The notes: generated by a model from the letters alone, not told the origin. A stretch of 40,247 bases of DNA from Lawsonibacter sp. (GCA_022801435.1 JAAWSG010000017.1:1-40247), one strand, 5' to 3'. Numbered from the stretch's first letter, positions 16,190 through 25,142 are shown. A program made the numbers and translations.

Positions 16190-16385
16190 AGGGGATACGC
16201 TTCCCCCAAAATATGCGGAGACACGATACCCGGACCCCCACCAGCGAGCCAGACGGTAAATGAGCTGGCAGACCGCCTGAAATTCAGCGCCATTCTTCAA
16301 AGGGCTCCGCGAATTGGAACCCGTCCCGCACCAATTTCTCTTGTGCGGTGCAGTGAATGCAGATGGAATATAGCTCAATCCATAC
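16190..16385. other. Gene-free stretch after mnmE
   Basis: I see no supported gene here. A segment near 16268-16345 ends in CCCGTCCCGCACCA and recalls the 3' end of a tRNA, but no T-loop, anticodon arm or acceptor partner can be built around it. It may be a decayed tRNA or island remnant. Confidence 0.4.
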
Positions 16386-16423
16386 AAAAACATCCAGCCG
16401 CGTCAATACGGCTGGATGTTTTT
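16386..16423. terminator. Bidirectional intrinsic terminator between mnmE and argF
   Basis: A perfect 15-bp stem (16386-16400 with 16409-16423), 8-nt loop, with AAAAA on the left and TTTTT on the right, so it works in both directions. It ends the arginine operon on the minus strand and can stop mnmE transcripts. Confidence 0.93.
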
Positions 16424-16438
16424 GGATATATGGGGAGG

Positions 16439-17362
16439 TTACGCCTGTTCCCCGCCCATGAGCAGGTACATGACCGCTTTCTGGGCGTGGAGACGGTTTT
16501 CCGCCTCGTCAAAGATTTCGTCTGCATGGGACTCGAACACGTCCGCGGTGATCTCCTCTCCCCGGTGGGCGGGCAGGCAGTGCTGGACCATGCAGCCCGC
16601 GTTGGCCAGGGACAGCAGCTCCGCGTTCACCTGGTATCCGGCGAAGGCCCTCTCCCGGACCGCCTTCTCCTCCTCCTGACCCATGGAGGCCCACACATCG
16701 GTAACCACCACATCGGCGTGGACAGCGGCCTCCTGGGGGGTGCGGACGAGGGTAAACCGGTGGTCTGGACTGCTCCGGGCGAAGTCCAGCACCCTGGGGT
16801 CGGGGTCGTAGCCCTCCGGGCAGGCCGCGGAGACCTCCATCCCCATTTTCAGCCCGCCCACGATCAGGGAGTTTGCCATGTTGTTGCCGTCCCCGATGTA
16901 GCACAGCTTCAGGCCCTCCAGCACCGCCTTGTGCTCCCGGATGGTGAGCAGGTCGGCCAGCACCTGGCAGGGGTGGCAGAAGTCGGTCAGGCCGTTGATG
17001 ACCGGGATTCTGGTGTACCGGGCCAGCCCCTCCACCTCCTCCTGGGCGAAGGTGCGGATCATGATGCCGTCACAGTACCGGTCCAGCACCCGGGCGGTAT
17101 CCTCCACCGGCTCCCCGCGGCCGATCTGGCTCTCCTTGCCCGACAGGAACAGGGCGTGGCCCCCCAGCTGGAACATCCCCGCCTCAAAGGAGACCCGGGT
17201 GCGGGTGGAGTTTTTCTCAAAAATCATTGCCAGGGTCTTGCCCTTGAGGTAGTCCCGGTGGATGTTGTGCTTCTGCTCATATTTCAGCTGGTCCGCCGTG
17301 TTGAGAATTTTTACAATCTCCTCCTTGGACAGGTCCAGCAGCTTTAACAGGTCTTTTTTCAT
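16439..17362 (-). CDS. argF: Ornithine carbamoyltransferase
   Basis: This cytosolic enzyme joins ornithine and carbamoyl phosphate to give citrulline. At 307 aa it is of normal size. Carbamoyl-phosphate motif STRTR (52-56), HPCQ (130-133), the ornithine-binding DVWASMG loop (222-228) and HCLP (261-264) are all intact, so it is an ornithine and not an acetylornithine or aspartate enzyme. Its ATG overlaps the argD stop by 4 bp (ATGA), a sign of translational coupling. It is the last gene of the arginine operon before the terminator at 16386-16423. Confidence 0.97.
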   Translation of the reverse strand: MKKDLLKLLDLSKEEIVKILNTADQLKYEQKHNIHRDYLKGKTLAMIFEKNSTRTRVSFEAGMFQLGGHALFLSGKESQIGRGEPVEDTARVLDRYCDGIMIRTFAQEEVEGLARYTRIPVINGLTDFCHPCQVLADLLTIREHKAVLEGLKLCYIGDGNNMANSLIVGGLKMGMEVSAACPEGYDPDPRVLDFARSSPDHRFTLVRTPQEAAVHADVVVTDVWASMGQEEEKAVRERAFAGYQVNAELLSLANAGCMVQHCLPAHRGEEITADVFESHADEIFDEAENRLHAQKAVMYLLMGGEQA

Positions 17363-18537
17363 GATAACGTCTCCTTCATGATGGTCAGGCCCCGGTCCAT
17401 CTCCTCCCGGGTGATGGTGAGGGGGGGCAGCAGGCGCAGGCCAGGTCCGGCGGTGAGGATGAGCAGGCCGTGGTCAATGAGCCGGGCGGCCAGCTCCTTG
17501 TTGGTCCGGCCCCCCTTGACCTCCACCCCCACCATCAGGCCCAGCCCCCGGGCCTTGCCCAGACAGGGCAGGTCCATGGCCTCGATCTGGCTGCGGAGGT
17601 AGTCCCCCTTCTCCCGCACCTGGGCCAGCAGGGCGTCATCTATGGTGTCCAGCACGTAGCAGGCGGCGGCGGCGGCCACAGGGTTGCCTCCGAAGGTGGT
17701 CCCGTGGGTCCCGGGGGTAAAGACAGTTTGGCACTTCTCCCCCGCCATCACCCCGCCGAAGGGCAGTCCCCCGGCGATGCCCTTGGCGAAGGAGACCGCG
17801 TCAGGCTGGATGCCGTACTGCTGGAAGGCGAAGAGGCTTCCGGTGCGGCCCACCCCGGTCTGCACCTCGTCAATGAGGAGCAGCCAGTCCCGCTGGGCGC
17901 ACAGCTCCGCGACCCGCTGCACAAAGTCCCGGTCCAGAGGCAGCACGCCGCCCTCCCCCTGGACCAGCTCCACCATGACGGCGCAGACATCGTGTCCGGC
18001 CACCGCCGCCACAGAGTCCATGTCGTTGGCGTCGGCGTACCGGAAGCCCTCCGTAAAGGGGAAGAAGTAGTTGTGGAACACGTCCTGCCCGGTAGCGGCC
18101 AGGGTGGTGATGGTGCGGCCGTGGAAGGAGTTGTGGAGGGTGATGACCGTGCCCCGCCCCTTGCCGTACTTGTCAAAGGACCACTTCCGGGCCAGCTTAA
18201 TCATGGCCTCGTTGGCCTCCGCCCCGGAGTTGCCGAACATCACCTTGGCCATCCCCGTCCGGCTGCACAGCTTCTGGGCCGCCTTGGCGTAGGGCTCGGT
18301 ATAAAACAGGTTGGAGATGTGTCCCAGCTTGGCCGCCTGCCCGGTGACCGCCTGCTGCCAGCCCTCGTCCCCGTGGCCCAGGGAGGTCACGCCGATGCCG
18401 GCGGTGAAGTCGATGTACTCCCTGCCCTCGGTGTCCCACAGGGTGGCGCCCTTCCCGCGGTCCAGGGCCACCGGGAAGCGGGCGTATGAGTGCATCACAT
18501 ACTGTTCGTCCAGGGCTTTTATCTCTTCAAAGGTCAT
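17359..18537 (-). CDS. argD: Acetylornithine aminotransferase
   Basis: This PLP-dependent class III aminotransferase interconverts N-acetylglutamate semialdehyde and N-acetylornithine with glutamate as amino donor. Its 392 aa fit the family. PLP lysine Lys252 lies in SFAKGIAGG, the ring-nitrogen Asp223 in LLIDEVQTGVGRTG, and a phosphate-binding NSGAEANE segment is at 103-110. GGAGG lies about 8 nt before the start. It overlaps argF by 4 bp and follows argB by 47 bp. A related ornithine or succinylornithine enzyme is less likely, given the operon. Confidence 0.96.
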   Translation of the reverse strand: MTFEEIKALDEQYVMHSYARFPVALDRGKGATLWDTEGREYIDFTAGIGVTSLGHGDEGWQQAVTGQAAKLGHISNLFYTEPYAKAAQKLCSRTGMAKVMFGNSGAEANEAMIKLARKWSFDKYGKGRGTVITLHNSFHGRTITTLAATGQDVFHNYFFPFTEGFRYADANDMDSVAAVAGHDVCAVMVELVQGEGGVLPLDRDFVQRVAELCAQRDWLLLIDEVQTGVGRTGSLFAFQQYGIQPDAVSFAKGIAGGLPFGGVMAGEKCQTVFTPGTHGTTFGGNPVAAAAACYVLDTIDDALLAQVREKGDYLRSQIEAMDLPCLGKARGLGLMVGVEVKGGRTNKELAARLIDHGLLILTAGPGLRLLPPLTITREEMDRGLTIMKETLS

Positions 18538-18584
18538 GGAGATTCCTCCTTGCGTTACATAGATTTCCCGCTGTGCCCGCGTGT

Positions 18585-19442
18585 TCAGTTGGACAGCAGG
18601 GTCCCCACGCCCGCGTCGGACAGCAGCTCAATCAGCAGCGAGTGGGACACCCGCCCGTCCAGGATGACGGCGGACTTGACACCGGAGCGCACTGCCTCCA
18701 CGCAGCAGTCCACCTTGGGGATCATGCCGCCGGAGATGATCCCCTCCCGCACCAGGGCGGGGACGGAGGAGAGCTGGAGCGCGGGGATGAGGGTGGACTC
18801 GTCCTCCGGATTCCGGAGCAGCCCCCGGACATCGGTGAGGAGGATCAATTTTTCCGCCTCCAGGGCCACCGACAGCTTGGCGGCGGCGGTGTCCGCGTTG
18901 ATGTTGTAGGCGGTATCCCGGTCGATCCCCTGGGCCACGGTGGCCACCACAGGGAGGTAGCCGCAGTTCAGCGCGTCCACCACCGGCCGGGGGTCCACAT
19001 GGTGAATCTCCCCCACCAGCCCGTATCTCTCGTCCAGCATCTTTGCCTGGAACAGTCCGCCGTCCAGCCCGCACAGCCCGATGGCCCGGCCTCCCAGGCG
19101 GTTAAGGGTGGCCACCAGGTCCTTGTTCACCTGACCGCACAGCACCTGCTGGACGATCTCCATGGTTTCCTGATCGGTGCAGCGCAGGCCGTCCGCGAAT
19201 TTCGACTCCTTGCCGATTTTGTCCAGCATGGCCTTAATCTCGGGGCCGCCGCCGTGGACCATCACCACCCGGATGCCCACCAGGGACAGCAGCATGATGT
19301 CCGAGATCACCGCCTGGCGCAGCTCATCGGAGATCATGGCGCTGCCGCCGTACTTGACCACGATGGTCTTGCCGGTGTACTTTTGAATGTAGGGCAGGGC
19401 CTCGGCCAGCACCTTTGCCCGGTCAATTTCATTGAAGGACAT
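18585..19442 (-). CDS. argB: Acetylglutamate kinase
   Basis: This enzyme phosphorylates N-acetylglutamate, the controlled step when ArgJ recycles acetyl groups. Its 285 aa belong to the amino acid kinase fold: VVKYGGSAM near 28-36, VMVHGGGPEI near 60-69, and NINADTAAAKLS for the nucleotide and substrate site. An N-terminal helix before the first beta strand (FNEIDRAKVLAEALPYIQKY) is the element linked to arginine feedback inhibition in hexameric enzymes, so arginine sensitivity is likely (inference). An 80-bp gap separates it from argJ, which contains a weak TTGACC that might mark an internal promoter. Confidence 0.96.
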   Translation of the reverse strand: MSFNEIDRAKVLAEALPYIQKYTGKTIVVKYGGSAMISDELRQAVISDIMLLSLVGIRVVMVHGGGPEIKAMLDKIGKESKFADGLRCTDQETMEIVQQVLCGQVNKDLVATLNRLGGRAIGLCGLDGGLFQAKMLDERYGLVGEIHHVDPRPVVDALNCGYLPVVATVAQGIDRDTAYNINADTAAAKLSVALEAEKLILLTDVRGLLRNPEDESTLIPALQLSSVPALVREGIISGGMIPKVDCCVEAVRSGVKSAVILDGRVSHSLLIELLSDAGVGTLLSN

Positions 19443-19522
19443 GGTAATTCCCCCTGTTTTTATTCCGCATTTTTAGAAATCCGGTCAATTCCGGCCCGCA
19501 AACAAAACAGCCGCATTGCCTC

Positions 19523-20746
19523 TTACGTTCTGTAATCGCCGTTGATTTTCACATAGTCGTAGGTCAGGTCGCAGCCCCAGCACTCGGCGCAGTCCTCTCC
19601 CTCGTGGAGGTCCACCGCGATGACGACCTCCTTCTCGGTGAGCACCTGCTTGGCCAGCCCCTCGTCGAAGTCCAGCCCCTCTCCCCGGCGGCACACGAGA
19701 ACCGAGCCGGCGGCGGAGGAGAAGGCTACATCCACGTGCTCAGGCCGGAAGGGGGCCTTGGAGTAGCCCATGGCGCACAGCACCCGTCCCCAGTTGGCGT
19801 CAGCGCCGAACATGGCGGCCTTGACCAGGGCGGAGCCCACCACCGCCTTTGCCAGCCGCTCGGCGCTCTCCTCGCTCCGGGCGCTGGAGACCTTGCAGGT
19901 GACCAGACGGCTGGCGCCCTCCCCGTCTCCGGCGATGGCCCGGGCCAGCTGGCGGCAGAGGTGGTGCAGCGCCTGGCGGAAGGCGTCATAGTCCTCGTCC
20001 ATCCACTCAATGAGGGGATTTCCCGCCATGCCGTTGGCCAGCACCACGCAGGTGTCGTTGGTGGAGGTGTCCCCGTCCACCGTGACCCGGTTGAAGGTTT
20101 TGGCGGACACCTCCCGCAGGGCGTTCTCCAGCATCCCGTGGGTGATGGCGCAGTCGGTGGTGATGAAGCAGAGCATGGTCCCCATGTTGGGGTGGATCAT
20201 CCCGGAGCCCTTGGCAATGGCGCCGATTCTGACCTCCTTCCCGCCGGCGGTGAAGGAGACGGCGGCCTCCTTCTTCACCGTGTCGGTGGTCATGATGGCC
20301 CGGGCGGCGGCGTCCGAGCCCTCCGCGCTCAGGGCGGCGGCGGCGGCGGGCATCCCGGCCTGGATGGCGGCGATGTTGATGGTCTGGCCGATGACCCCGG
20401 TGGAGCAGACAACAAAATCCGTCTCCTCCCGTCCGGTGGCCTGAGCGGCGGCCTGGCACATGAGCACGGCGTTCTCGTGGCTCTGGGGGCAGCAGGCGTT
20501 GGCGTTGCCGCTGTTGGCCGCGATGCCCCAGGCCACCCCGTCCTCCAGGTGGTCCATGGTCACGTAGATGGGGGCCGCCTTCACCCGGTTCAGGGTGTAG
20601 ACTCCGGCGGCGGTACATTCCCGGTCAGAGAGGATCAGGGCCAGGTCGTTCTTCGCCGGATTGCCCCCCGCCTTTACGCCGCAGTGGACGCCGGAGGCCC
20701 GGAACCCCTGTGCGGCACAGACGCCGCCGGAAATTTCGTTCAGCAT
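19523..20746 (-). CDS. argJ: Bifunctional ornithine acetyltransferase / N-acetylglutamate synthase
   Basis: ArgJ moves the acetyl group from N-acetylornithine to glutamate, closing the acetyl cycle; many forms can also use acetyl-CoA. The 407-aa precursor self-cleaves before a threonine. Here that is Thr190 in AKGSGMIHPNMGTML, with Gly where Ala is common. The start at 20746 is preferred over ATG 20752 because AGGAG lies 8 nt before it and only 2 nt before the other; it also gives the typical opening before ISGGV. It follows argC by 11 bp. Its presence explains the absence of argA and argE. Confidence 0.95.
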   Translation of the reverse strand: MLNEISGGVCAAQGFRASGVHCGVKAGGNPAKNDLALILSDRECTAAGVYTLNRVKAAPIYVTMDHLEDGVAWGIAANSGNANACCPQSHENAVLMCQAAAQATGREETDFVVCSTGVIGQTINIAAIQAGMPAAAAALSAEGSDAAARAIMTTDTVKKEAAVSFTAGGKEVRIGAIAKGSGMIHPNMGTMLCFITTDCAITHGMLENALREVSAKTFNRVTVDGDTSTNDTCVVLANGMAGNPLIEWMDEDYDAFRQALHHLCRQLARAIAGDGEGASRLVTCKVSSARSEESAERLAKAVVGSALVKAAMFGADANWGRVLCAMGYSKAPFRPEHVDVAFSSAAGSVLVCRRGEGLDFDEGLAKQVLTEKEVVIAVDLHEGEDCAECWGCDLTYDYVKINGDYRT

Positions 20747-20757
20747 ATTCATATCTC

Positions 20758-21699
20758 CTATTCCAAATTCAGGCCCTCGGTCTCCGCGAAGCCCAGCATC
20801 AGGTTCATATTCTGCACCGCCGCGCCCGAGGCCCCCTTGCCCAGATTGTCAAAAAGGGAGGTAACGGTAACGCGCTCCTCGTCTCCGCAGACAATCAGTG
20901 TCAGTGTATCCTTCCCCGCAAGGGCATTGGCGGCGATCATGGGCTCCTCCCAGTTCAGCGGAGCCACATAAATCAGGGGCTGCTCCCGATAGTAGTTGGA
21001 CAACTCCTCCCAGACGGCCTGCGCGCCCCGGCCTCGCCCTGTCAGGGCGGTGTGGAGCAGGACCGTAGTTGCCATTCCCTTGTAATAGTCGTCTACCACA
21101 GGGCAGAACACGGGAGAATAAGTCAGTCCGCAGCGGATTTTCATCTCCGGCAGATGCTTGTGGTTCTGACTCAGACCGTAGACACGGGGGGCGTACAGGT
21201 CCCCGCCTTTCTCTTCCTCGTACTGGGTAATCATCTTTTTTCCCCCTCCGGAGTAGCCGGTGAGGGAAAAACAGGTCAGAGGGCAGTCCGCCGGAATCAC
21301 ACCCATCGCCACCAGGGGATAGACGCTGGTGATAAATCCAGTGGCGTGACAACCCGGATTGGCTACTCGTTTCGCCTCCGCAATCAGCTTTCTGTGGAGA
21401 CCGGATAGCTCCGGGAAGCCATAGGCCCAGTCGGGATTTACCCGGTGGGCGGTGGAGCAGTCGATGACCCGGGTATTCTCGTTTTCAATGAGGGATACCG
21501 CCTCTATTGCTGCCTGGTCGGGCAGGCAGAGGAAGACCAGATCGGCCTCGTTGAGGAATTTTTTCCGTTCCGCGGGGTCCTTCCGCCTGTCCTCGTCAAT
21601 GAGGAGGAGCTGGATGTCGCCGCGCCCCCCCAGGCGCTCGTAAATCTGGAGGCCGGTGGTGCCCTCCTTGCCGTCGATGTATACCTTGGGCGCGCTCAT
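20758..21699 (-). CDS. argC: N-acetyl-gamma-glutamyl-phosphate reductase, short (type 2) form
   Basis: This NADPH-dependent reductase turns N-acetylglutamyl phosphate into the semialdehyde. At 313 aa it belongs to the shorter AGPR family 2, unlike the roughly 345-aa form of Bacillus. The N-terminal dinucleotide motif is atypical (YIDGKEGTTGLQIYERL) as in type 2. The catalytic Cys117 is in NPGCHATG, and the C-terminal motif GASGAAVQNMNLMLG is clear. Its ATG overlaps the argH stop by 4 bp. Its base composition looks somewhat less GC-rich than its neighbours in the first half. Confidence 0.95.
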   Translation of the reverse strand: MSAPKVYIDGKEGTTGLQIYERLGGRGDIQLLLIDEDRRKDPAERKKFLNEADLVFLCLPDQAAIEAVSLIENENTRVIDCSTAHRVNPDWAYGFPELSGLHRKLIAEAKRVANPGCHATGFITSVYPLVAMGVIPADCPLTCFSLTGYSGGGKKMITQYEEEKGGDLYAPRVYGLSQNHKHLPEMKIRCGLTYSPVFCPVVDDYYKGMATTVLLHTALTGRGRGAQAVWEELSNYYREQPLIYVAPLNWEEPMIAANALAGKDTLTLIVCGDEERVTVTSLFDNLGKGASGAAVQNMNLMLGFAETEGLNLE

Positions 21700-23075
21700 T
21701 GCCGGGCCTCCACAAATTCCTCGATGAGGGAAATCTGCTTCTCCACAGACTCCCGGGCGGGGCCGCCGTAGACCTTCCGGCCGTTGACGCAGGTCTTCAG
21801 GGCCAGGGCGTCGTACACGTCCGAGTCAAACAGCCCGGAGATGGACCGGAAGTCCCGGAGGGTGAGGGTATCCAAGGTGTCCCCTGTCCGGATGCACTGG
21901 TGGACCAGCCGGCCCACGATCATATACGCCTCCCGGAAGGGGAGTCCCTTCTTGGTCAGGTAGTCGGCGCAGTCGGTGGCGTTGATGAAGCCTCCCGCCG
22001 CCGCCCGGGCCATGTCTCTGGGGCGGACGGTGAGGGTGTCCACCATGGCGGCGAAGACGGGCAGGCACAGCTCCACCGTGTCGATGGCGTCAAAGAGGGG
22101 CTCCTTGTCCTCCTGGGTGTCCTTGTTGTAGGCCAGAGGCAGTCCCTTCATCACGGTGAGCAGGGTGACCAGGGAGCCGTACACCCGCCCGGTCTTGCCC
22201 CGGACCAGCTCGGCCACGTCGGGGTTTTTCTTCTGGGGCATGATGGAGGAGCCGGTGGAGTAGGCGTCGTCCAGGTCCACGAACTTGAACTCCCAGGAGC
22301 ACCAGAGGATGATCTCCTCGGAGAAGCGGGACAGGTGCATCATGAGGATGGACAGGGCGGAGAGCAGCTCGATGACATAGTCCCGGTCAGAGACCGAGTC
22401 CATGGAGTTGTCGGTGGGTTTTTGGAAGCCCAGGGCGGCGGCGGTCTGGAAGCGGTCCGCCTCATAGGTGGAGGTGGCCAGCGCTCCCGCGCCCAGGGGG
22501 CACTCGTCCAGCCGCTCCAGGCAGTCCTCCAGCCGGGTTACGTCCCGCTTGAACATATTGGCATAGGCCATCATGTAGTGGGCGAAGGTGGTGGGCTGGG
22601 CCCGCTGGAGGTGGGTGTACCCGGGCATGACGGTGTCCAGGTTGGCCCTGGCCTTTTTGACCAGCACTCGCTCCAGCTCCAGAACATGGCTGATGAGGAC
22701 GGGGATCTCCTCCTTGACATACAGCCGGGTGTCCACCGCCACCTGGTCGTTCCGGGAGCGGGCGGTGTGCAGGCGCTTTCCGGCCTCCCCCACCCGCTGG
22801 GTGAGCATGGCCTCGATGTTCATGTGGATGTCCTCATTGTCCAGGGAGAACTCCACCTTGTCCGCCTCAATGTCGGCCAGGATGGCGGTCAGCCCCTCCA
22901 CAATGGTCTGTGCCTCGTGGGCCTCAATGATGCCCTGCTTGCCCAGCATCTCCGCGTGGGCGATGGAGCCCTTGATGTCCTGCCGGTAGAGCCGGACATC
23001 AAAGCCGATGGAGGAGTTAAAGTCGTTGACAAGGGTATCGGTTTCCTTCTGGAAACGTCCGGCCCAGAGTTTCAT
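21696..23075 (-). CDS. argH: Argininosuccinate lyase
   Basis: This fumarase-superfamily enzyme splits argininosuccinate into arginine and fumarate, the last step of the pathway. Its 459 aa match the family. Signature GSSIMPQKKNPD is at 275-286, with HTARSRNDQ (103-111) and TSTYEADR near 201-208 in the active site. AAGGAG precedes the ATG. It lies 18 bp after argG and overlaps argC by 4 bp. Confidence 0.97.
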   Translation of the reverse strand: MKLWAGRFQKETDTLVNDFNSSIGFDVRLYRQDIKGSIAHAEMLGKQGIIEAHEAQTIVEGLTAILADIEADKVEFSLDNEDIHMNIEAMLTQRVGEAGKRLHTARSRNDQVAVDTRLYVKEEIPVLISHVLELERVLVKKARANLDTVMPGYTHLQRAQPTTFAHYMMAYANMFKRDVTRLEDCLERLDECPLGAGALATSTYEADRFQTAAALGFQKPTDNSMDSVSDRDYVIELLSALSILMMHLSRFSEEIILWCSWEFKFVDLDDAYSTGSSIMPQKKNPDVAELVRGKTGRVYGSLVTLLTVMKGLPLAYNKDTQEDKEPLFDAIDTVELCLPVFAAMVDTLTVRPRDMARAAAGGFINATDCADYLTKKGLPFREAYMIVGRLVHQCIRTGDTLDTLTLRDFRSISGLFDSDVYDALALKTCVNGRKVYGGPARESVEKQISLIEEFVEARQ

Positions 23076-23093
23076 AGTGATCGCTCCTTATTT

Positions 23094-24308
23094 TTACAGC
23101 TTTCCCTGCTCCCGCAGCGCCTGGACGGTGTCGGGCAGGCCCCACAGGTTGATGAAGCCCTGGGAGTCCTTCTGGTCGTAGTCGCTCTCCTCGAAGGTGA
23201 CCAGGTTTTCAGAGTACAGGGTGCAGGGGGAGGTGACGGAGGAGGTGATGATGTTGCCCTTATACAGCTTGAGCTTCACCGTGCCGGTGACATACTTCTG
23301 GGTGTCCACGGCGAAGGCCTGGAGCGCCTCCCGCAGAGGGGTGAACCACTTGCCGTTGTAGAGCAGGTCGGCAAAATCCACCGCCAGCTTGGTCTTCATG
23401 TGCTTGGTGTCCTTGTCCAGGGTAATCATCTCCAGCACCTCGTGGGCCCGGTAGAGGATGGTCCCGCCGGGAGTCTCATACACGCCCCGGTCCTTCATGC
23501 CCACCAGACGGTTCTCCACGATGTCCAGCAGGCCGATGCCGTTTTTGCCGCCCAGGTCGTTGAGCTTGCGGATGATATCGCTGGCCTTCATCTTCTCCCC
23601 GTCGATGGCGACTGGCCAGCCCTTCTCAAAGTCCAGGGTGACGTAGGTGGGAGCGTCGGGGGCCATGGCGGGGGAGACCCCCATCTCCAGAAAGCCCGGC
23701 TCGTCATACTTGGGCTCGTTGGCGGGGTCCTCCAGGTCCAGCCCCTCGTGGGACAGATGCCACAGGTTTTTGTCCTTGGAGTAGTTGGTCTCCCGGCTGA
23801 TCTTCAGGGGGACGTTGTGGGCCTCGGCGTAGTCGATCTCCTCGTCCCGTCCCTTGATGGACCACTCCCGCCAGGGGGCGATGATCTTCATCTCGGGGGC
23901 GAAGCGCTTGATGGCCAGCTCGAACCGGACCTGATCGTTGCCCTTGCCGGTACAGCCGTGGCAGATGGCGTCCGCCCCCTCCTTTTTGGCGATCTCCACC
24001 AGCCGCCGGGCGATGATGGGCCGGGCGAAGGCGGTGCCCAGCAGGTAGTCCTCATACTTAGCCCCCATCATCATGGAGGGGATGATGACCTCGTCCACCA
24101 TCGCGTCAGTCAGGTCCTCCACATAGAGCTTGGAGGCGCCGGTCTTGAGGGCCTTCTCCTCCAGGCCGTCCAGCTCGGTCCCCTGTCCCACGTCTCCGGA
24201 CACGGCGATGATCTCCGGATTGTCATAGTTCTCCTTCAGCCAGGGGATAATAATGGATGTATCCAGGCCGCCGGAGTAGGCCAGCACCACTTTTTTTACG
24301 GTTGACAT
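23094..24308 (-). CDS. argG: Argininosuccinate synthase
   Basis: This ATP-dependent enzyme condenses citrulline and aspartate to argininosuccinate. Its 404 aa match the family. The PP-loop AYSGGLDTS is at 10-18, followed by the [13 protein letters not shown] and [14 protein letters not shown] segments. The start at 24308 was chosen because GGAGGG lies about 9 nt upstream; a longer frame to 24419 runs through the promoter. It is the first gene of the seven-gene operon, behind a promoter at 24376-24404 with ARG-box-like sites farther upstream. Confidence 0.97.
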   Translation of the reverse strand: MSTVKKVVLAYSGGLDTSIIIPWLKENYDNPEIIAVSGDVGQGTELDGLEEKALKTGASKLYVEDLTDAMVDEVIIPSMMMGAKYEDYLLGTAFARPIIARRLVEIAKKEGADAICHGCTGKGNDQVRFELAIKRFAPEMKIIAPWREWSIKGRDEEIDYAEAHNVPLKISRETNYSKDKNLWHLSHEGLDLEDPANEPKYDEPGFLEMGVSPAMAPDAPTYVTLDFEKGWPVAIDGEKMKASDIIRKLNDLGGKNGIGLLDIVENRLVGMKDRGVYETPGGTILYRAHEVLEMITLDKDTKHMKTKLAVDFADLLYNGKWFTPLREALQAFAVDTQKYVTGTVKLKLYKGNIITSSVTSPCTLYSENLVTFEESDYDQKDSQGFINLWGLPDTVQALREQGKL

Positions 24309-24375
24309 AGTTTTATTCCCTCCAAAAAAATTCAGTTCAGGCGCACTTTGCCTGATTTCTGGTCTTATGGGGACA

Positions 24376-24404
24376 AGTCTACCATGCTTTTCCCGGAAAT
24401 ACAA
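24376..24404 (-). promoter_or_regulatory. Promoter of the arginine operon
   Basis: Minus-strand TTGTAT (24404-24399), 17-bp spacer, TAGACT (24381-24376) with an extended TGG before the -10. Confidence 0.6.
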
Positions 24405-24466
24405 GGGGGCTATTTGCATGATTATCCAAAAAATCCCCCATTTCTTCCGTATATTTTCACCAAAAA

Positions 24467-24501
24467 TGAATATATTATTGAATATTTGCGGGAGATATTC
24501 A
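24467..24501. promoter_or_regulatory. ARG-box-like operator sites (ArgR/AhrC)
   Basis: TGAATAT at 24479-24485 and ATATTCA at 24495-24501 form a palindrome with 9-bp spacer. Another TGAATAT lies 12 bp upstream at 24467-24473. The halves match the ARG-box pattern TGAAT...ATTCA known from ArgR/AhrC. The sites are about 90-125 bp upstream of the promoter, farther than a simple blocking site. Confidence 0.5.
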
Positions 24502-24576
24502 CATTTTATGCACTCCGGACGCAGCAGGGGACCGGAAGCGGAGCGCTCCCGGTCCCCAGGTCAGAAATTCCGCAGG

Positions 24577-24786
24577 TCAGCGCCGCTCCTCCACGGGGTC
24601 CCGCTCCCGGAACAGCAGGGAGACGCACCACACCGCGGACAGCCCCACCAGGGTATAGATGACCCGGCTGATCATGCTGCCTGAGCCGCCGCAGACGAAG
24701 GCCACCAGATCAAATCCGAACAGGCCCACGCTGCCCCAGTTCAGTCCGCCGATAATCAGCACGGTCAGGGCAATTTTATCCATCAT
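24577..24786 (-). CDS. DUF378 family small membrane protein (YuzA-like)
   Basis: This 69-aa protein has two transmembrane helices: the family opening DKIALTVLIIGGLNWGSVGLFGFDLV and a second helix ISRVIYTLVGLSAVWCVSLL. Its function is unknown. AAGGAGG lies 13-14 nt before ATG 24786; an in-frame GTG at 24789 is an equally possible start. A GC-rich inverted repeat at 24527-24557 follows the gene but lacks a U-run. It is transcribed alone from the promoter at 24863-24891. Confidence 0.88.
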   Translation of the reverse strand: MMDKIALTVLIIGGLNWGSVGLFGFDLVAFVCGGSGSMISRVIYTLVGLSAVWCVSLLFRERDPVEERR

Positions 24787-24862
24787 CACGTCAAATCCAC
24801 CTCCTTGCACTGAAGTCCAGGGGTAGTTTTGGGTGATTTGGCCGGTTCTATGCAGGAAAGAA

Positions 24863-24891
24863 ATTTTATGCCGCCCCATACCAATTGTCTG
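24863..24891 (-). promoter_or_regulatory. Probable promoter of the DUF378 gene
   Basis: Minus-strand CAGACA (24891-24886), 17-bp spacer, TAAAAT (24868-24863), lying directly after the upstream terminator. Confidence 0.45.
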
Positions 24892-24895
24892 GGCA

Positions 24896-24925
24896 GAAAA
24901 ATAAGCCGGGGACTCCTCCCCGGCT
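24896..24925 (-). terminator. Intrinsic terminator after the 45-aa gene
   Basis: On the minus strand AGCCGGGGA pairs with TCCCCGGCT (9 bp, 4-nt loop), followed by TATTTTTCTG. Confidence 0.88.
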
Positions 24926-24936
24926 CTGTGTACATG

Positions 24937-25074
24937 TTACTCGCTCTTTGTGTCTGCCTTCAGGGTTGGGAACTGGATACCCAAGATATCCGCCAGAGCC
25001 TTCAGAGCTTCAAACTCTGTGCTTCCCTTTTCCGCTTCACGGTTCAAAAAACGCTGCATTTCTTCTTTTGTCAT
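24937..25074 (-). CDS. 45-residue small protein, unknown function
   Basis: I do not recognise this small protein. It is charged and probably helical, starting MTKEEMQRFLNREAEKGS and ending KADTKSE, with no membrane segment or Cys. The gene is well supported despite its size: AAAGGAG 9 nt before the ATG, a near-consensus promoter at 25106-25134, and a terminator directly after the stop. It lies between the DUF378 gene and a LytTR-linked membrane protein gene, but as its own transcription unit. It may be a small regulatory or scaffold protein; nothing firmer can be said. Confidence 0.75.
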   Translation of the reverse strand: MTKEEMQRFLNREAEKGSTEFEALKALADILGIQFPTLKADTKSE

Positions 25075-25105
25075 GACCCTTGACTCCTTTCCATACCCAT
25101 ACTAA

Positions 25106-25134
25106 AGTATACCGGCCCCGACGTGAAAAGTCAA
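25106..25134 (-). promoter_or_regulatory. Promoter of the 45-aa gene
   Basis: Minus-strand TTGACT (25134-25129), 17-bp spacer, TATACT (25111-25106). Confidence 0.8.
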
Positions 25135-25142
25135 GAAAAACC

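Noticed and set aside
16268-16345. tRNA gene suggested by the CCCGCACCA end
   Set aside because: No T-loop TTCRA, no anticodon arm and no 5' acceptor partner can be found on either strand.
21699-24305. 868-codon plus-strand open frame
   Set aside because: It lies wholly antisense to argH and argG, whose products are complete and well recognised. Long antisense frames are expected in GC-rich coding DNA. The same applies to 26526-29003 (+), opposite the SLH gene.
24527-24557. Terminator after the DUF378 gene
   Set aside because: The inverted repeat is good (GGGGACCGG with CCGGTCCCC) but the loop is 13 nt and no U-run follows, so termination is unproven.
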